Source: Actinomycetota bacterium
Lineage (GTDB): Bacteria; Actinomycetota; UBA4738
Length of the DNA: 6,273 nucleotides
Direction of reading: 5' to 3'
Assembly (NCBI GenBank): GCA_005885025.1
Contig: VAYC01000179.1
Span: 4,492 to 10,764 of the forward strand
In this document: positions 1 to 5,440 of the stretch, piece after piece
Numbering within the stretch: the stretch's first letter is position 1
Layout: each line of letters begins with the position of its first letter
The notes under the pieces: model-generated
The model's input: the letters and a program-made list of their open reading frames with translations, nothing else
Databases searched by the model: none
What the model was told of the DNA's origin: nothing
Position numbers and translations under genes: made by a program

Positions 1-590
1 GTGGGAGTGGGGCTGTGCGTCGGCGATGAGCTCGGAGAGGGACTCGGGGAAGGGCTCGGCGAAGGAGATGGACTGGGGGAAGGGCTCGGTGATGGAGACG
101 AGGACGGCGAAGGGGACGGTGATGAGCTCGGGGAGGGGCTGGGACTCTCAGACGGTGAAGGAGATGGGCTGGGCGACGGGGAAGGAGAAGGCGACGAGCT
201 CGGGGATGGACTGGGGCTGGGAGACGGGGAACTGTTCACCACCAGCGTTCCCTTCATGCCCAGACTCACATGGAAGGTGCAGATGAAGTCGTACGAACCC
301 GGAGAGAGGTTGATCGTGATGCTCTGGGTCTGACCGGGGTTGTTGACGACATCGATCCCCTGGTCCGAGATGGTGAACGTGTGCGGCGAGGTCTTCGAGA
401 CATTCGCGATCGTGAGCGTGTCGCCCCCGTCAACCGTCACGGTGGTGGGGTCGAAGAAGAAATCCTTCTGGTCGACGGTGACCGTCGCAGCCTGGCCAGT
501 TCCCGGGCCCAGGATTCCCCCCGTGACCAGGGCGCCCATCGTGATCAGCGCCATCACCGAAGGCACCCAGAATTGCCGAGCCGGCTTCAT
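1..590 (-). CDS. Exported plastocyanin-like type-1 copper protein with Ser-Pro stalk (C-terminus cut by window edge)
   Basis: Starts at ATG 590, preceded by a purine-rich AAGGGGGGGA ribosome site; 196 codons are visible and the frame is open at position 1. Residues 1-35 form a Sec-type signal peptide (MKPARQ, then a hydrophobic core, ending near GQA-A). Residues about 36-118 are a single cupredoxin domain. The type-1 copper ligands are visible: His70 in SPHTF, and Cys104, His107 and Met112 in the C-x2-H-x4-M arrangement of plastocyanin and pseudoazurin. From residue 120 the protein is almost entirely Ser-Pro, a low-complexity extended stalk typical of wall-spanning linkers. Expected role: extracytoplasmic one-electron carrier or copper binding. 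The redox partner is unknown, and no terminal oxidase, nitrite reductase or copper-handling gene lies nearby. What ends the stalk (membrane anchor, sortase signal or nothing) is outside the window. Confidence 0.88.
   Translation of the reverse strand, partial: MKPARQFWVPSVMALITMGALVTGGILGPGTGQAATVTVDQKDFFFDPTTVTVDGGDTLTIANVSKTSPHTFTISDQGIDVVNNPGQTQSITINLSPGSYDFICTFHVSLGMKGTLVVNSSPSPSPSPSPSSSPSPSPSPSPSPSPSESPSPSPSSSPSPSPSSSPSPSPSPSPSPSPSPSPSPSPSSSPTHSPTP
3..233 (-). repeat. Imperfect Ser-Pro codon repeat encoding the stalk of the cupredoxin
   Basis: A run of about 77 codons reads almost only Ser and Pro on the minus strand, with a single Glu, Thr and His as exceptions near the visible ends. 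The unit is a 6-nt Ser-Pro dicodon with varied synonymous Ser codons (AGC, AGT, TCC, TCT, TCG, TCA), broken by occasional SSS triplets. Longer near-duplications of about 24 nt (the block around 40-60 resembles that around 82-100) suggest growth by slippage or unequal crossover. The array reaches the left edge, so its full length is unknown. On the plus strand it gives a spurious Gly/Glu/Asp-rich open frame. Confidence 0.85.
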
Positions 591-613
591 TCCCCCCCTT
601 CCGTTCGAGCGGA

Positions 614-630
614 GCCCGTTGGGAACGGGC
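614..630. other. Perfect 7-bp stem / 3-nt loop hairpin between RNase HI and the cupredoxin
   Basis: The arms GCCCGTT (614-620) and AACGGGC (624-630) are exact inverted repeats around a 3-nt loop. The hairpin lies in the 90-bp gap between the RNase HI stop (681) and the cupredoxin ATG (590), with 23 nt between it and the start codon. No T-run follows on the minus strand, so a canonical intrinsic terminator is unlikely. It could be a U-less terminator for the RNase HI transcript or a 5'-leader structure of the cupredoxin mRNA. Next to it, 601-612 is a near-palindrome centred on TCGA. I see no convincing promoter hexamers in this gap. Confidence 0.45.
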
Positions 631-680
631 CAGGGTACTACGAGCGGCGGACCGGTCCAGTTTGGGCTTTCCCCGCCGGC

Positions 681-1160
681 TCAGTCGAAGAGCTCGGGCG
701 CGGGCCCGGGGTGGCGGTATCGGCGGCCGGGACCCGCCAGCCACTCATCGACGCCGCGGTTCGCCAGTCGATCGGCCGCGCGGTTCAGCTCTCTGGGGAC
801 GTGTTCGAAGCTGACCGACTGGAACGCGCCGAGGAGTGCCCGAACCTCCTCGTGGAGGCGAATGAGCGTGGGGTTCTTCACCCGCCACCGGCCCGACAGC
901 TGCTCGATCAGGAGGCGGCTGTCCGAACGCAGCAGCACTTTCTTCGCGCCCAGCTCGGCGGCTCGCCGCAATCCCTCGATGGCCGCCTTGTACTCGGCAA
1001 CGTTGTTGGTCGCCACGCCGATCCCTTCGGCCACCTCGGTCAGCGCGCGTCGGTCCGGACCCTCCACCACCACTCCGATACCGGCCGGCCCCGGGTTCCC
1101 TCGAGCGGCCCCGTCGCAGTAGACGGTCAGAACACCAGGATCCTTCGGCAGTACTCGCAC
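681..1160 (-). CDS. Ribonuclease HI family protein (single domain)
   Basis: RNase H-fold nuclease expected to cleave the RNA strand of RNA-DNA hybrids (R-loops, Okazaki primers) in the cytoplasm. With the GTG start at 1160 it is 159 residues, close to E. coli RNase HI length. The four acidic catalytic residues are visible in order: Asp16 (YCDGAARGNPGP), Glu56 (NNVAEYKAAIEGL), Asp80 (LRSDSRLLIEQL) and Asp130 (NRAADRLAN). The GTG has a GAGGG site 9 nt upstream. The frame also has a CTG at 1130 that overlaps the upstream TGA and would remove ten residues ahead of the core, so the exact start is uncertain. The gene overlaps the end of the zinc-ribbon gene, implying translational coupling. In mycobacterial Rv2228c the RNase H domain is fused to a CobC-like phosphatase; here the protein stops right after the RNase H domain with a short Gly/Pro/Arg tail. 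Confidence 0.9.
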   Translation of the reverse strand: MRVLPKDPGVLTVYCDGAARGNPGPAGIGVVVEGPDRRALTEVAEGIGVATNNVAEYKAAIEGLRRAAELGAKKVLLRSDSRLLIEQLSGRWRVKNPTLIRLHEEVRALLGAFQSVSFEHVPRELNRAADRLANRGVDEWLAGPGRRYRHPGPAPELFD

Positions 1161-1918
1161 CTCCGTACGCCCTCGACCCTCTTGAGGCGGTCGATGTACA
1201 TGGGAGAGAGCTTCTGGTGGCAGGCCTGGCACACCCCATCGACCAGGGCGGCGGCCCCGATCCCTTTCTTCTGCCGGCGCAGATCTTCGTAAAGTTCGAG
1301 AAGGTCAGGATCGAAGGCCTGGACGAGGGCCGTTCGCTCGGCACGGCGCTCGCCGAGGGCACGCTCCAACTCGACCAGCTCTCGGGCCGAACCCTCCTCC
1401 AGATTGGCCAGGCGTTGCCGGGCTTCTGCTTCTTCCGCCTCCAACGGCCCCAGCCTGCCGTGAAGCTGCTCTCCACGCTCCATCTGCTCGAGCACGAGAT
1501 CCTCGGCGTGGGACTTCCTGGCCTCGAGATTGCGGACCTCGGCCTCGATCGCCTGGAGCTCCTTGGGGTTGGCGACGCTTCCGTCGAGCATCCGGCGGCG
1601 CTCGGCCTGGATCTTCCGTTCCATCGAGTCGATGTCTCCTTCCAGCCGGCGCTGCTCCCGACCCAGCGAATCCATGGCCAGCCGGAGCTCGCCGAGGCGC
1701 GCCTCGGCTTGCCCGAGCGCGGCCCGGATCGACCGAAGCTCTTCTCCCCCCTCCAGCTCTCGGAGCCTGGCCGTGAGCCGATCGATCGAGAGGTCCACCT
1801 CCTGGAGCTGGAGGACGCGGTCCAGCCCTCGAACACTCCCTTCGGGAGCGAGCGCCTGCTCTTCCGCGTCCACGGTGGGATAGCTTCGCACACGAGACAT
1901 GCCGGGCGAGCCACCCAC
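1127..1918 (-). CDS. C4-type zinc-ribbon coiled-coil protein (zf-RING_7 family, Rv2229c-like)
   Basis: About 263 residues. Residues roughly 30-200 are heptad-rich Glu/Arg/Leu sequence predicted to form a long antiparallel coiled coil, containing the family-typical NPKELQAIEAEV segment. The C-terminus holds a zinc ribbon with two CxxC knuckles, Cys230/Cys233 (CQACH) and Cys254/Cys257 (CEYC), and ends RRILVF. The biochemical role of this family is not established; nucleic-acid or partner binding is usually guessed from the architecture. It is the first gene of a minus-strand operon with RNase HI, as in many actinobacteria. The Nif3-like gene that often precedes it is not found upstream here. 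Start choice: AGGA at about 1927-1930 sits 8 nt from GTG 1918 and could also serve TTG 1921. ATG 1900 lacks a good ribosome site but would give a more typical N-terminus. Confidence 0.88.
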   Translation of the reverse strand: MGGSPGMSRVRSYPTVDAEEQALAPEGSVRGLDRVLQLQEVDLSIDRLTARLRELEGGEELRSIRAALGQAEARLGELRLAMDSLGREQRRLEGDIDSMERKIQAERRRMLDGSVANPKELQAIEAEVRNLEARKSHAEDLVLEQMERGEQLHGRLGPLEAEEAEARQRLANLEEGSARELVELERALGERRAERTALVQAFDPDLLELYEDLRRQKKGIGAAALVDGVCQACHQKLSPMYIDRLKRVEGVRRCEYCRRILVF

Positions 1919-1979
1919 CAAGACAGTCCTGGTGGCCGCAAGCCCCGTGTGCCAGGATTCGAGACGGGAGGTGAGGGGG
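1919..1979. promoter_or_regulatory. Divergent intergenic region (about 61 bp) between two oppositely oriented genes
   Basis: The zinc-ribbon operon reads left from here and the DUF4389-like fragment reads right, so promoters for both are expected in or near this gap. I cannot point to clear -10/-35 hexamers. An inverted pair TCCTGG (1927-1932) and CCAGGA (1952-1957), centres 25 bp apart, is present but short. The left arm is explained by the ribosome site of the minus-strand gene. The assignment as regulatory rests on geometry only. Confidence 0.3.
1967..1974 (+). promoter_or_regulatory. Near-perfect Shine-Dalgarno (GGAGGTGA) of the DUF4389-like fragment
   Basis: GGAGGTGA is an uninterrupted 8-nt complement of the 16S rRNA 3' end and stands 5 nt before ATG 1980. 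It fixes the start of the short frame at 1980 and rules out the longer in-frame extension toward 1899. It is one of the two strongest ribosome sites in the window, with the AGGAGG at 5878-5883, although it serves only a 48-residue frame. Confidence 0.7.
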
Positions 1980-2126
1980 ATGTCGAACGGTTCCTATCCG
2001 GTTCGCGTCGATCTACGCGCTCCGAACCAAGTAGCGAACTGGCGGCCGCTGGTCCACTGGTTGCTGGTGATCCCGCACCTCCTGGTCGTCTACGGCCTCC
2101 CTCCGCCACCCCCGCCTTCCGGATAG
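1980..2126 (+). pseudogene. N-terminal fragment of a DUF4389-type membrane protein (48 residues)
   Basis: ATG 1980 behind a strong ribosome site opens a 48-residue frame ending at TAG 2124-2126. Residues 6-40 (YPVRVDL, then NWRPLVHWLLVIPHLLVVYGL) match my recollection of the start of DUF4389 proteins: 'YPVRL', then an Arg/Trp 'W+PLVKWLLAIPH' segment leading into the first membrane helix. Full family members continue through more membrane helices. Here the helix breaks off at Leu40 into PPPPPPSG and a stop, and no hydrophobic continuation is visible in the other frames. This looks like a gene cut by deletion or rearrangement, with its 5' end retained. The alternative is a genuine small membrane-associated protein, since start and ribosome site are intact. 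It lies 29 bp upstream of the transpeptidase gene and could be co-transcribed with it. Function of DUF4389 is unknown. Confidence 0.6.
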
Positions 2127-2155
2127 TCCTCGGGCGAGAGGGACGCTCCAATCCG

Positions 2156-3556
2156 ATGGAGGCCCGGCGCTTTCCCTCGGCCTGCGTGGCCTCGCCTCAT
2201 CACCTCGCGACGGCAGCGGGGTTGGCCGTCCTGGCTTCCGGCGGCAACGCACTCGACGCGGCCGTCGCCACGAACCTCATGCTCGGCGTGGTCACGCCCT
2301 ACCTCTGTGGGTACGGAGGGGACCTCTTCGCGCTGATCTGGAACGACGGCCTGCACGCCTACAACGGGTCCGGACGCGCTCCGGCCGCTGCCACCGTCGA
2401 CGCGGTTCGGGACGCGGCCGGTTCGAGTCGCATGCCGACGCGCGGTCCGCTCGCCGTCACCGTACCGGGCGCCGTCGAGGCCTGGTTCGCCCTGTTGGAA
2501 CGATTCGGGACGCGAACGTTCGCCACGTTGGCCGAGGGGGCCCTTCGCTTCGCGAGGGAGGGGTTCCCTTTGAGCAGGCAGGGAGCCGAACGGATCGCGC
2601 AGGCCAGGGACAGACTTGCGGGATCCGCCCAGTGGCGGGCCGTGTACGACTCTGCGTCCACCGGCAGGCGGCTGATCCAATCCGACCTCGCCAGGACCAT
2701 CGAAGCGCTCCGGGCCGAGGGCCCCGCCGTCTACTATCGCGGGCCGATCGCCGAGGCCATCGCCTCCCACATTCGCGCTCTGGGCGGACTCATCTCCCCT
2801 GACGACCTCGCTCAGCACCGGGGGGACTGGGTCCAGCCCGTAACCACGACCTACCGCGATGTCGACATCCTCGAGCTGCCCCCGAACACGCAAGGGGTGG
2901 CCGTGCTGGAGGCCCTCAACATCGTGCAGGCCATGGGCCGGCTGCCCGCGGACGGCACCGACCGGCAGCACGTCCTGATCGAGGCCATCAAGTGGGCCCT
3001 GACCGACCTGAACGGATTCGTCACCGACCCCGACTTCATGCGCGTCCCCGCGGAGCGGCTCTCCTCCACGGCGTGGGCGAAGGACCGGGCGAAACGGATC
3101 GATCGCGCGGCCGCTTCCGACCCGGTCCCCGGCCCGGCCGCGGCCGGGGGAACCGCATACCTGTGCGCAGCCGATGGACGCGGCATGTGCGTCAGCCTCA
3201 TCCAGTCGAACTACATGGGGTTCGGCTCGGGCGTCACCGTGCCGGGGTGGGGCATCAACCTCCAGAACCGGGGAGCGATGTTCTCTCTCGATCCCTCCCA
3301 CGCCAATGCGATTGCCCCGCGAAAGAGGACCCTCCACACCCTGATCCCGGCCATGGCCCTCCGGGGAGGCAGGCCATGGCTGACATTCGGGACGATGGGC
3401 GGCATCGGCCAGGCCCAGACCCACCTGCAGCTTCTCGCTCGGATCGTCGACGATGGCAACGACATCCAGCGGGCCATCGACGCGCCGCGGTGGTTCGTTT
3501 CACCTGAGGACTGGTCGGTGACGGCGGAGTCGCGGTTCGAACCCTCCGTCGTCTAG
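2156..3556 (+). CDS. Gamma-glutamyltranspeptidase-family protein, truncated by an in-frame amber stop
   Basis: Ntn-hydrolase of the GGT family, which cleaves or transfers gamma-glutamyl groups (glutathione and related amides) after autocleaving into large and small subunits. ATG 2156 gives 466 residues before TAG. The N-terminus carries the family signature (VASPHHLATAAGLAVLASGG, then NALDAAVA; YGGDLFALIW; GSGRAPAAAT with Arg74 where the substrate carboxylate is bound). The autoprocessing site is probably Gly332-Thr333, with Thr333 as nucleophile in GGTAYLCAADGRGMCVSLIQ. The stretch SNYMGFGSGVTVPGWGINLQ resembles the YwrD-like GGT branch. There is no signal peptide, so it is probably cytoplasmic. 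The frame stops after FEPSVV, inside a conserved helix, and the rest of the family C-terminus follows in the same frame. The ribosome site is weak (AGAGGGA 12 nt upstream). A purine nucleosidase or other Ntn family is excluded by the motifs. Activity of the shortened product is doubtful. Confidence 0.9.
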   Translation: MEARRFPSACVASPHHLATAAGLAVLASGGNALDAAVATNLMLGVVTPYLCGYGGDLFALIWNDGLHAYNGSGRAPAAATVDAVRDAAGSSRMPTRGPLAVTVPGAVEAWFALLERFGTRTFATLAEGALRFAREGFPLSRQGAERIAQARDRLAGSAQWRAVYDSASTGRRLIQSDLARTIEALRAEGPAVYYRGPIAEAIASHIRALGGLISPDDLAQHRGDWVQPVTTTYRDVDILELPPNTQGVAVLEALNIVQAMGRLPADGTDRQHVLIEAIKWALTDLNGFVTDPDFMRVPAERLSSTAWAKDRAKRIDRAAASDPVPGPAAAGGTAYLCAADGRGMCVSLIQSNYMGFGSGVTVPGWGINLQNRGAMFSLDPSHANAIAPRKRTLHTLIPAMALRGGRPWLTFGTMGGIGQAQTHLQLLARIVDDGNDIQRAIDAPRWFVSPEDWSVTAESRFEPSVV

Positions 3557-3700
3557 GAACTACAGCGCCGAGGCCACCGCGTCCAGCTCACCCAGGGATA
3601 TGACTCGCTGATGGGCCACGCCCACGCCATCGAGGTGATCGAGGGCGGCTACGCCGGCGCAACCGACCCCCGGACGGAAGGCGCGGTGCTGGGCCTGTGA
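3557..3700 (+). pseudogene. Stranded C-terminus of the same GGT gene, behind the amber stop
   Basis: Reading on in the same frame past TAG 3554-3556 gives 47 sense codons (ELQRRGHRVQLTQGYDSLMG, then HAHAIEVIEGGYAGATDPRT, then EGAVLGL) to TGA 3698-3700. This is the expected GGT tail: the 'VVEELRRRGH' helix, the 'MGHAHAI' strand and the 'G.TDPR..G.A.G' ending. The total would be 514 codons with one internal stop, matching a normal GGT of this type. Codon use and frame are undamaged, so the change is a single nonsense event, probably GAG to TAG. Either it is recent, the base is a sequencing or assembly error, or the stop is suppressed. Confidence 0.88.
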
Positions 3701-3771
3701 CAGGGGCGCGCTAGGCTCGGGGGCAAATCACCGCTTGCCGATCAGGCCCCGGCGGTGAATCATCGGCCTGT

Positions 3772-3788
3772 GGAGCCGATCCGGCTCC
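3772..3788. other. Perfect 7-bp stem / 3-nt loop hairpin directly ahead of the RAM-domain gene
   Basis: GGAGCCG (3772-3778) and CGGCTCC (3782-3788) are exact inverted repeats around ATC. The structure ends immediately before the AAGGGGGAGG ribosome site (3789-3798) of the GTG at 3804, so in mRNA it would sit beside the 30S landing site. It lies in the 103-bp gap 3701-3803 that should also hold the promoter of the RAM/BNR pair. I see no convincing promoter hexamers there. No T-run follows, so it is not a canonical terminator for the GGT gene. Confidence 0.45.
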
Positions 3789-3803
3789 AAGGGGGAGGCC
3801 GCC

Positions 3804-4037
3804 GTGATCAGCGCGTACATCCTCATCCAGACCCACGTCGGTGGGCCGGCTCGGGTGGCCCACGACATCGCCGGCATGCCGGGAGTCCGGTCGGCCGAGG
3901 CGGTGACCGGCCCCTACGACGTGATCGTCCTGGCGGAAGCCAACGACCTCGACGAGCTGGCCAAGCTCGTCGTGCGACGGATCCAGGAGGTCGAGGGCGT
4001 TACGCGAACATTGACGTGCCCCGTGGTGCACCTCTAG
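3804..4037 (+). CDS. Stand-alone Lrp/AsnC ligand-binding (RAM) domain protein
   Basis: A 77-residue protein starting at GTG 3804 with a GGGGGAGG ribosome site 5 nt upstream. It matches the C-terminal RAM half of Lrp/AsnC regulators: beta strand ISAYILIQTHVG, helix ARVAHDIAGMPGV, strand RSAEAVTGPYDVIVLAEAND, helix LDELAKLVVRRIQEVEGV, and final strand TRTLTCPVVHL. The conserved 'G.YD' turn between strands, used for amino-acid effector binding and oligomerisation, is intact at Gly36-Pro-Tyr-Asp. There is no helix-turn-helix, so it cannot bind DNA alone. Such free RAM domains are known in actinobacteria and archaea and are thought to sense small molecules or pair with full Lrp proteins. It is followed after 35 bp by the BNR protein on the same strand; co-transcription is possible but a shared function is not evident. 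Confidence 0.9.
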   Translation: MISAYILIQTHVGGPARVAHDIAGMPGVRSAEAVTGPYDVIVLAEANDLDELAKLVVRRIQEVEGVTRTLTCPVVHL

Positions 4038-4072
4038 CGAGGGTGCAGGATGCCGCAGCACTCTCTTCGGCC

Positions 4073-5434
4073 ATGATGAGGAGGAACAACGGAAGAGTCG
4101 CTCCGGTGAAGGTTGCAAGGAAGCGGGCGAGATGGTGCATCGTCATGGCCATCGCCGTACTGGTGCTGGCCGCTTCCAGTTCGATGCCGGCAGGGGCTAG
4201 GCAGGGCTCGCCATTTCGCCGGACGGGCACCGGCCGCGACGGGATCCCGCGGTTCGGGCCGGCGGAGGTCTCTCTCGCAGAGGGTCGTGCACATCCCCTG
4301 CCATCCGCTCCCGCAGCGGTGCGAACCACCACCGTCGACAGGACACCGTGGACGGGGTACGAGAACGCTGTCTACGCCTCCGACGACAACACGGTCTTCG
4401 TGGCATACAAGCGCTTTACGGAGGATCCCTCGGGCGGCGGATACAACCCCGCCGAGCTTCGGGTCGCGAAGAGCGTCGACGGCGGTGTCACGTGGACGGT
4501 TCAGGTCGTCGATCCAGACGCGATCGAACAAGGAGACACCATCGATGGGAGCGTCTCCATCGACGGCGACCACGGTTCAACGGTCTACGTCGCCTATCAC
4601 GTGAGGGCGAGCGGGCTGTTCTCCGACATGAAGCTGAGGGTGGCGAAGAGCACGGACGGCGGATCCACGTGGACGATTCATTCCGTCGCCGACGGATACG
4701 CCGGAGACTACAACTCGATCCGGGTCCTGGACTCGAACGTGGCGGTGATCAGCGCGCACGCCGCAGGCGCCGACGAGGGCGTCCACACGTACATCACGAG
4801 GGACGGAGGCGCCACATGGACCGATTCCCTCGTCGAAGGCGGGCTCGGCGACGGGATCTACACGTCGGTCGGGGCCATCAACCTCACTACCGTCTTCGTC
4901 GGTTGGTACAACTCGCTGTACCCGGACCACACCGACCTGAACGCCGGTCGTCGGGTCCGTGGCGGCTGGAGGACGATGACGGTCGACGGTGTACCGGGCG
5001 ACAACGACCTCACCGGCCTGGGCGCATCCACGTGGGTTGCCTCCGGCCCCACGGTGTGGATCGCCTACGAAGCGGACACCAGTCAAGGGGCATTCGTTCG
5101 GGTGGCGAAGTTCGTAGCGGGGACGCCGGGTTGGACGATCGTCCCCGTCGAGCAGGGCGGAACGATCGGTTGGAACACCGCGGTTCACTCCGTGGGCACG
5201 TCCGACCTCTACGTGAGTTACTGGAAGGTGGAGGGGACGAAGGGTGAGCCGATGCTCGCCTCGAGCTCCGACGGCGGCGCCACCTGGTCGCCGTTTGCCA
5301 TCCCGGACCTGCGCTACGCGCAGCCCTACCTGGACAGCACGAGCCCATCGGTCGCGGTCCAGTATGAGAGCTACCAGACCACCGATCAGCTCGGGCACAA
5401 CCCGGTGTTGCGCGTGGCTCGGATCGAGCGCTAG
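4073..5434 (+). CDS. Secreted BNR / Asp-box repeat protein (sialidase-like beta-propeller fold)
   Basis: From ATG 4073 it is 453 residues. Residues 13-45 are an export signal: basic KVARKRAR, hydrophobic core CIVMAIAVLVLAASSS, and likely cleavage near AGA-RQ. Four Asp boxes (S/T-x-D-x-G-x-x-W) are visible at residues 134-141, 193-200, 242-249 and 398-405. The first two sit in near-identical LRVAKS-x-DGG-x-TWT blocks, consistent with propeller blades. The repeated 'VYVAYH / VFVAYK / VWIAYE / LYVSYW' strands support the same fold. The sialidase FRIP motif and an obvious arginine triad are not seen, so hydrolase activity is not supported. A binding or structural role at the cell surface is as likely. 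Start alternatives are ATG 4076 and GTG 4106; none has a strong ribosome site, and GTG 4106 would still keep the signal peptide. No sortase or membrane anchor at the C-terminus (LRVARIER), so it is probably released. Confidence 0.82.
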   Translation: MMRRNNGRVAPVKVARKRARWCIVMAIAVLVLAASSSMPAGARQGSPFRRTGTGRDGIPRFGPAEVSLAEGRAHPLPSAPAAVRTTTVDRTPWTGYENAVYASDDNTVFVAYKRFTEDPSGGGYNPAELRVAKSVDGGVTWTVQVVDPDAIEQGDTIDGSVSIDGDHGSTVYVAYHVRASGLFSDMKLRVAKSTDGGSTWTIHSVADGYAGDYNSIRVLDSNVAVISAHAAGADEGVHTYITRDGGATWTDSLVEGGLGDGIYTSVGAINLTTVFVGWYNSLYPDHTDLNAGRRVRGGWRTMTVDGVPGDNDLTGLGASTWVASGPTVWIAYEADTSQGAFVRVAKFVAGTPGWTIVPVEQGGTIGWNTAVHSVGTSDLYVSYWKVEGTKGEPMLASSSDGGATWSPFAIPDLRYAQPYLDSTSPSVAVQYESYQTTDQLGHNPVLRVARIER

Positions 5435-5440
5435 GTCCTG

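Noticed and set aside
3..233. Repeat block as a possible CRISPR or intergenic tandem array
   Set aside because: Units are 6-nt codon pairs without spacers and stay in frame with a coding sequence.
1..333. Plus-strand frame rich in Gly, Glu, Asp and Leu
   Set aside because: It is the exact complement of the Ser-Pro stalk and cupredoxin codons; the minus strand has a signal peptide, copper ligands and a ribosome site.
1927..1957. TCCTGG...CCAGGA inverted repeat as an operator
   Set aside because: Only 6-bp arms, and one arm is explained by the ribosome site of the zinc-ribbon gene.
745..2151. Long minus-strand frame of 468 codons
   Set aside because: Its Arg/Ser/Gly-rich translation matches no family and lies in shifted frame over the zinc-ribbon and RNase HI genes, which show clear conserved motifs.
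1217..2155. Upstream in-frame extension of the GGT frame
   Set aside because: It is antisense to the zinc-ribbon gene and has no GGT similarity; the family signature begins at the ATG at 2156.
2090..3424. Minus-strand frame of 444 codons
   Set aside because: Antisense shadow of the GGT gene, with low-complexity Gly/Arg/Val composition and no motifs.
3554..3700. Genome-wide amber recoding or a Pyl/Sec insertion
   Set aside because: Other genes in the window stop at TAG at their expected ends, TAG does not encode Sec, and no recoding element is visible.
3735..3763. TTGCCG with a 17-nt spacer to AATCAT as a promoter for the RAM-domain gene
   Set aside because: The -10 match is too poor to call in GC-rich DNA.
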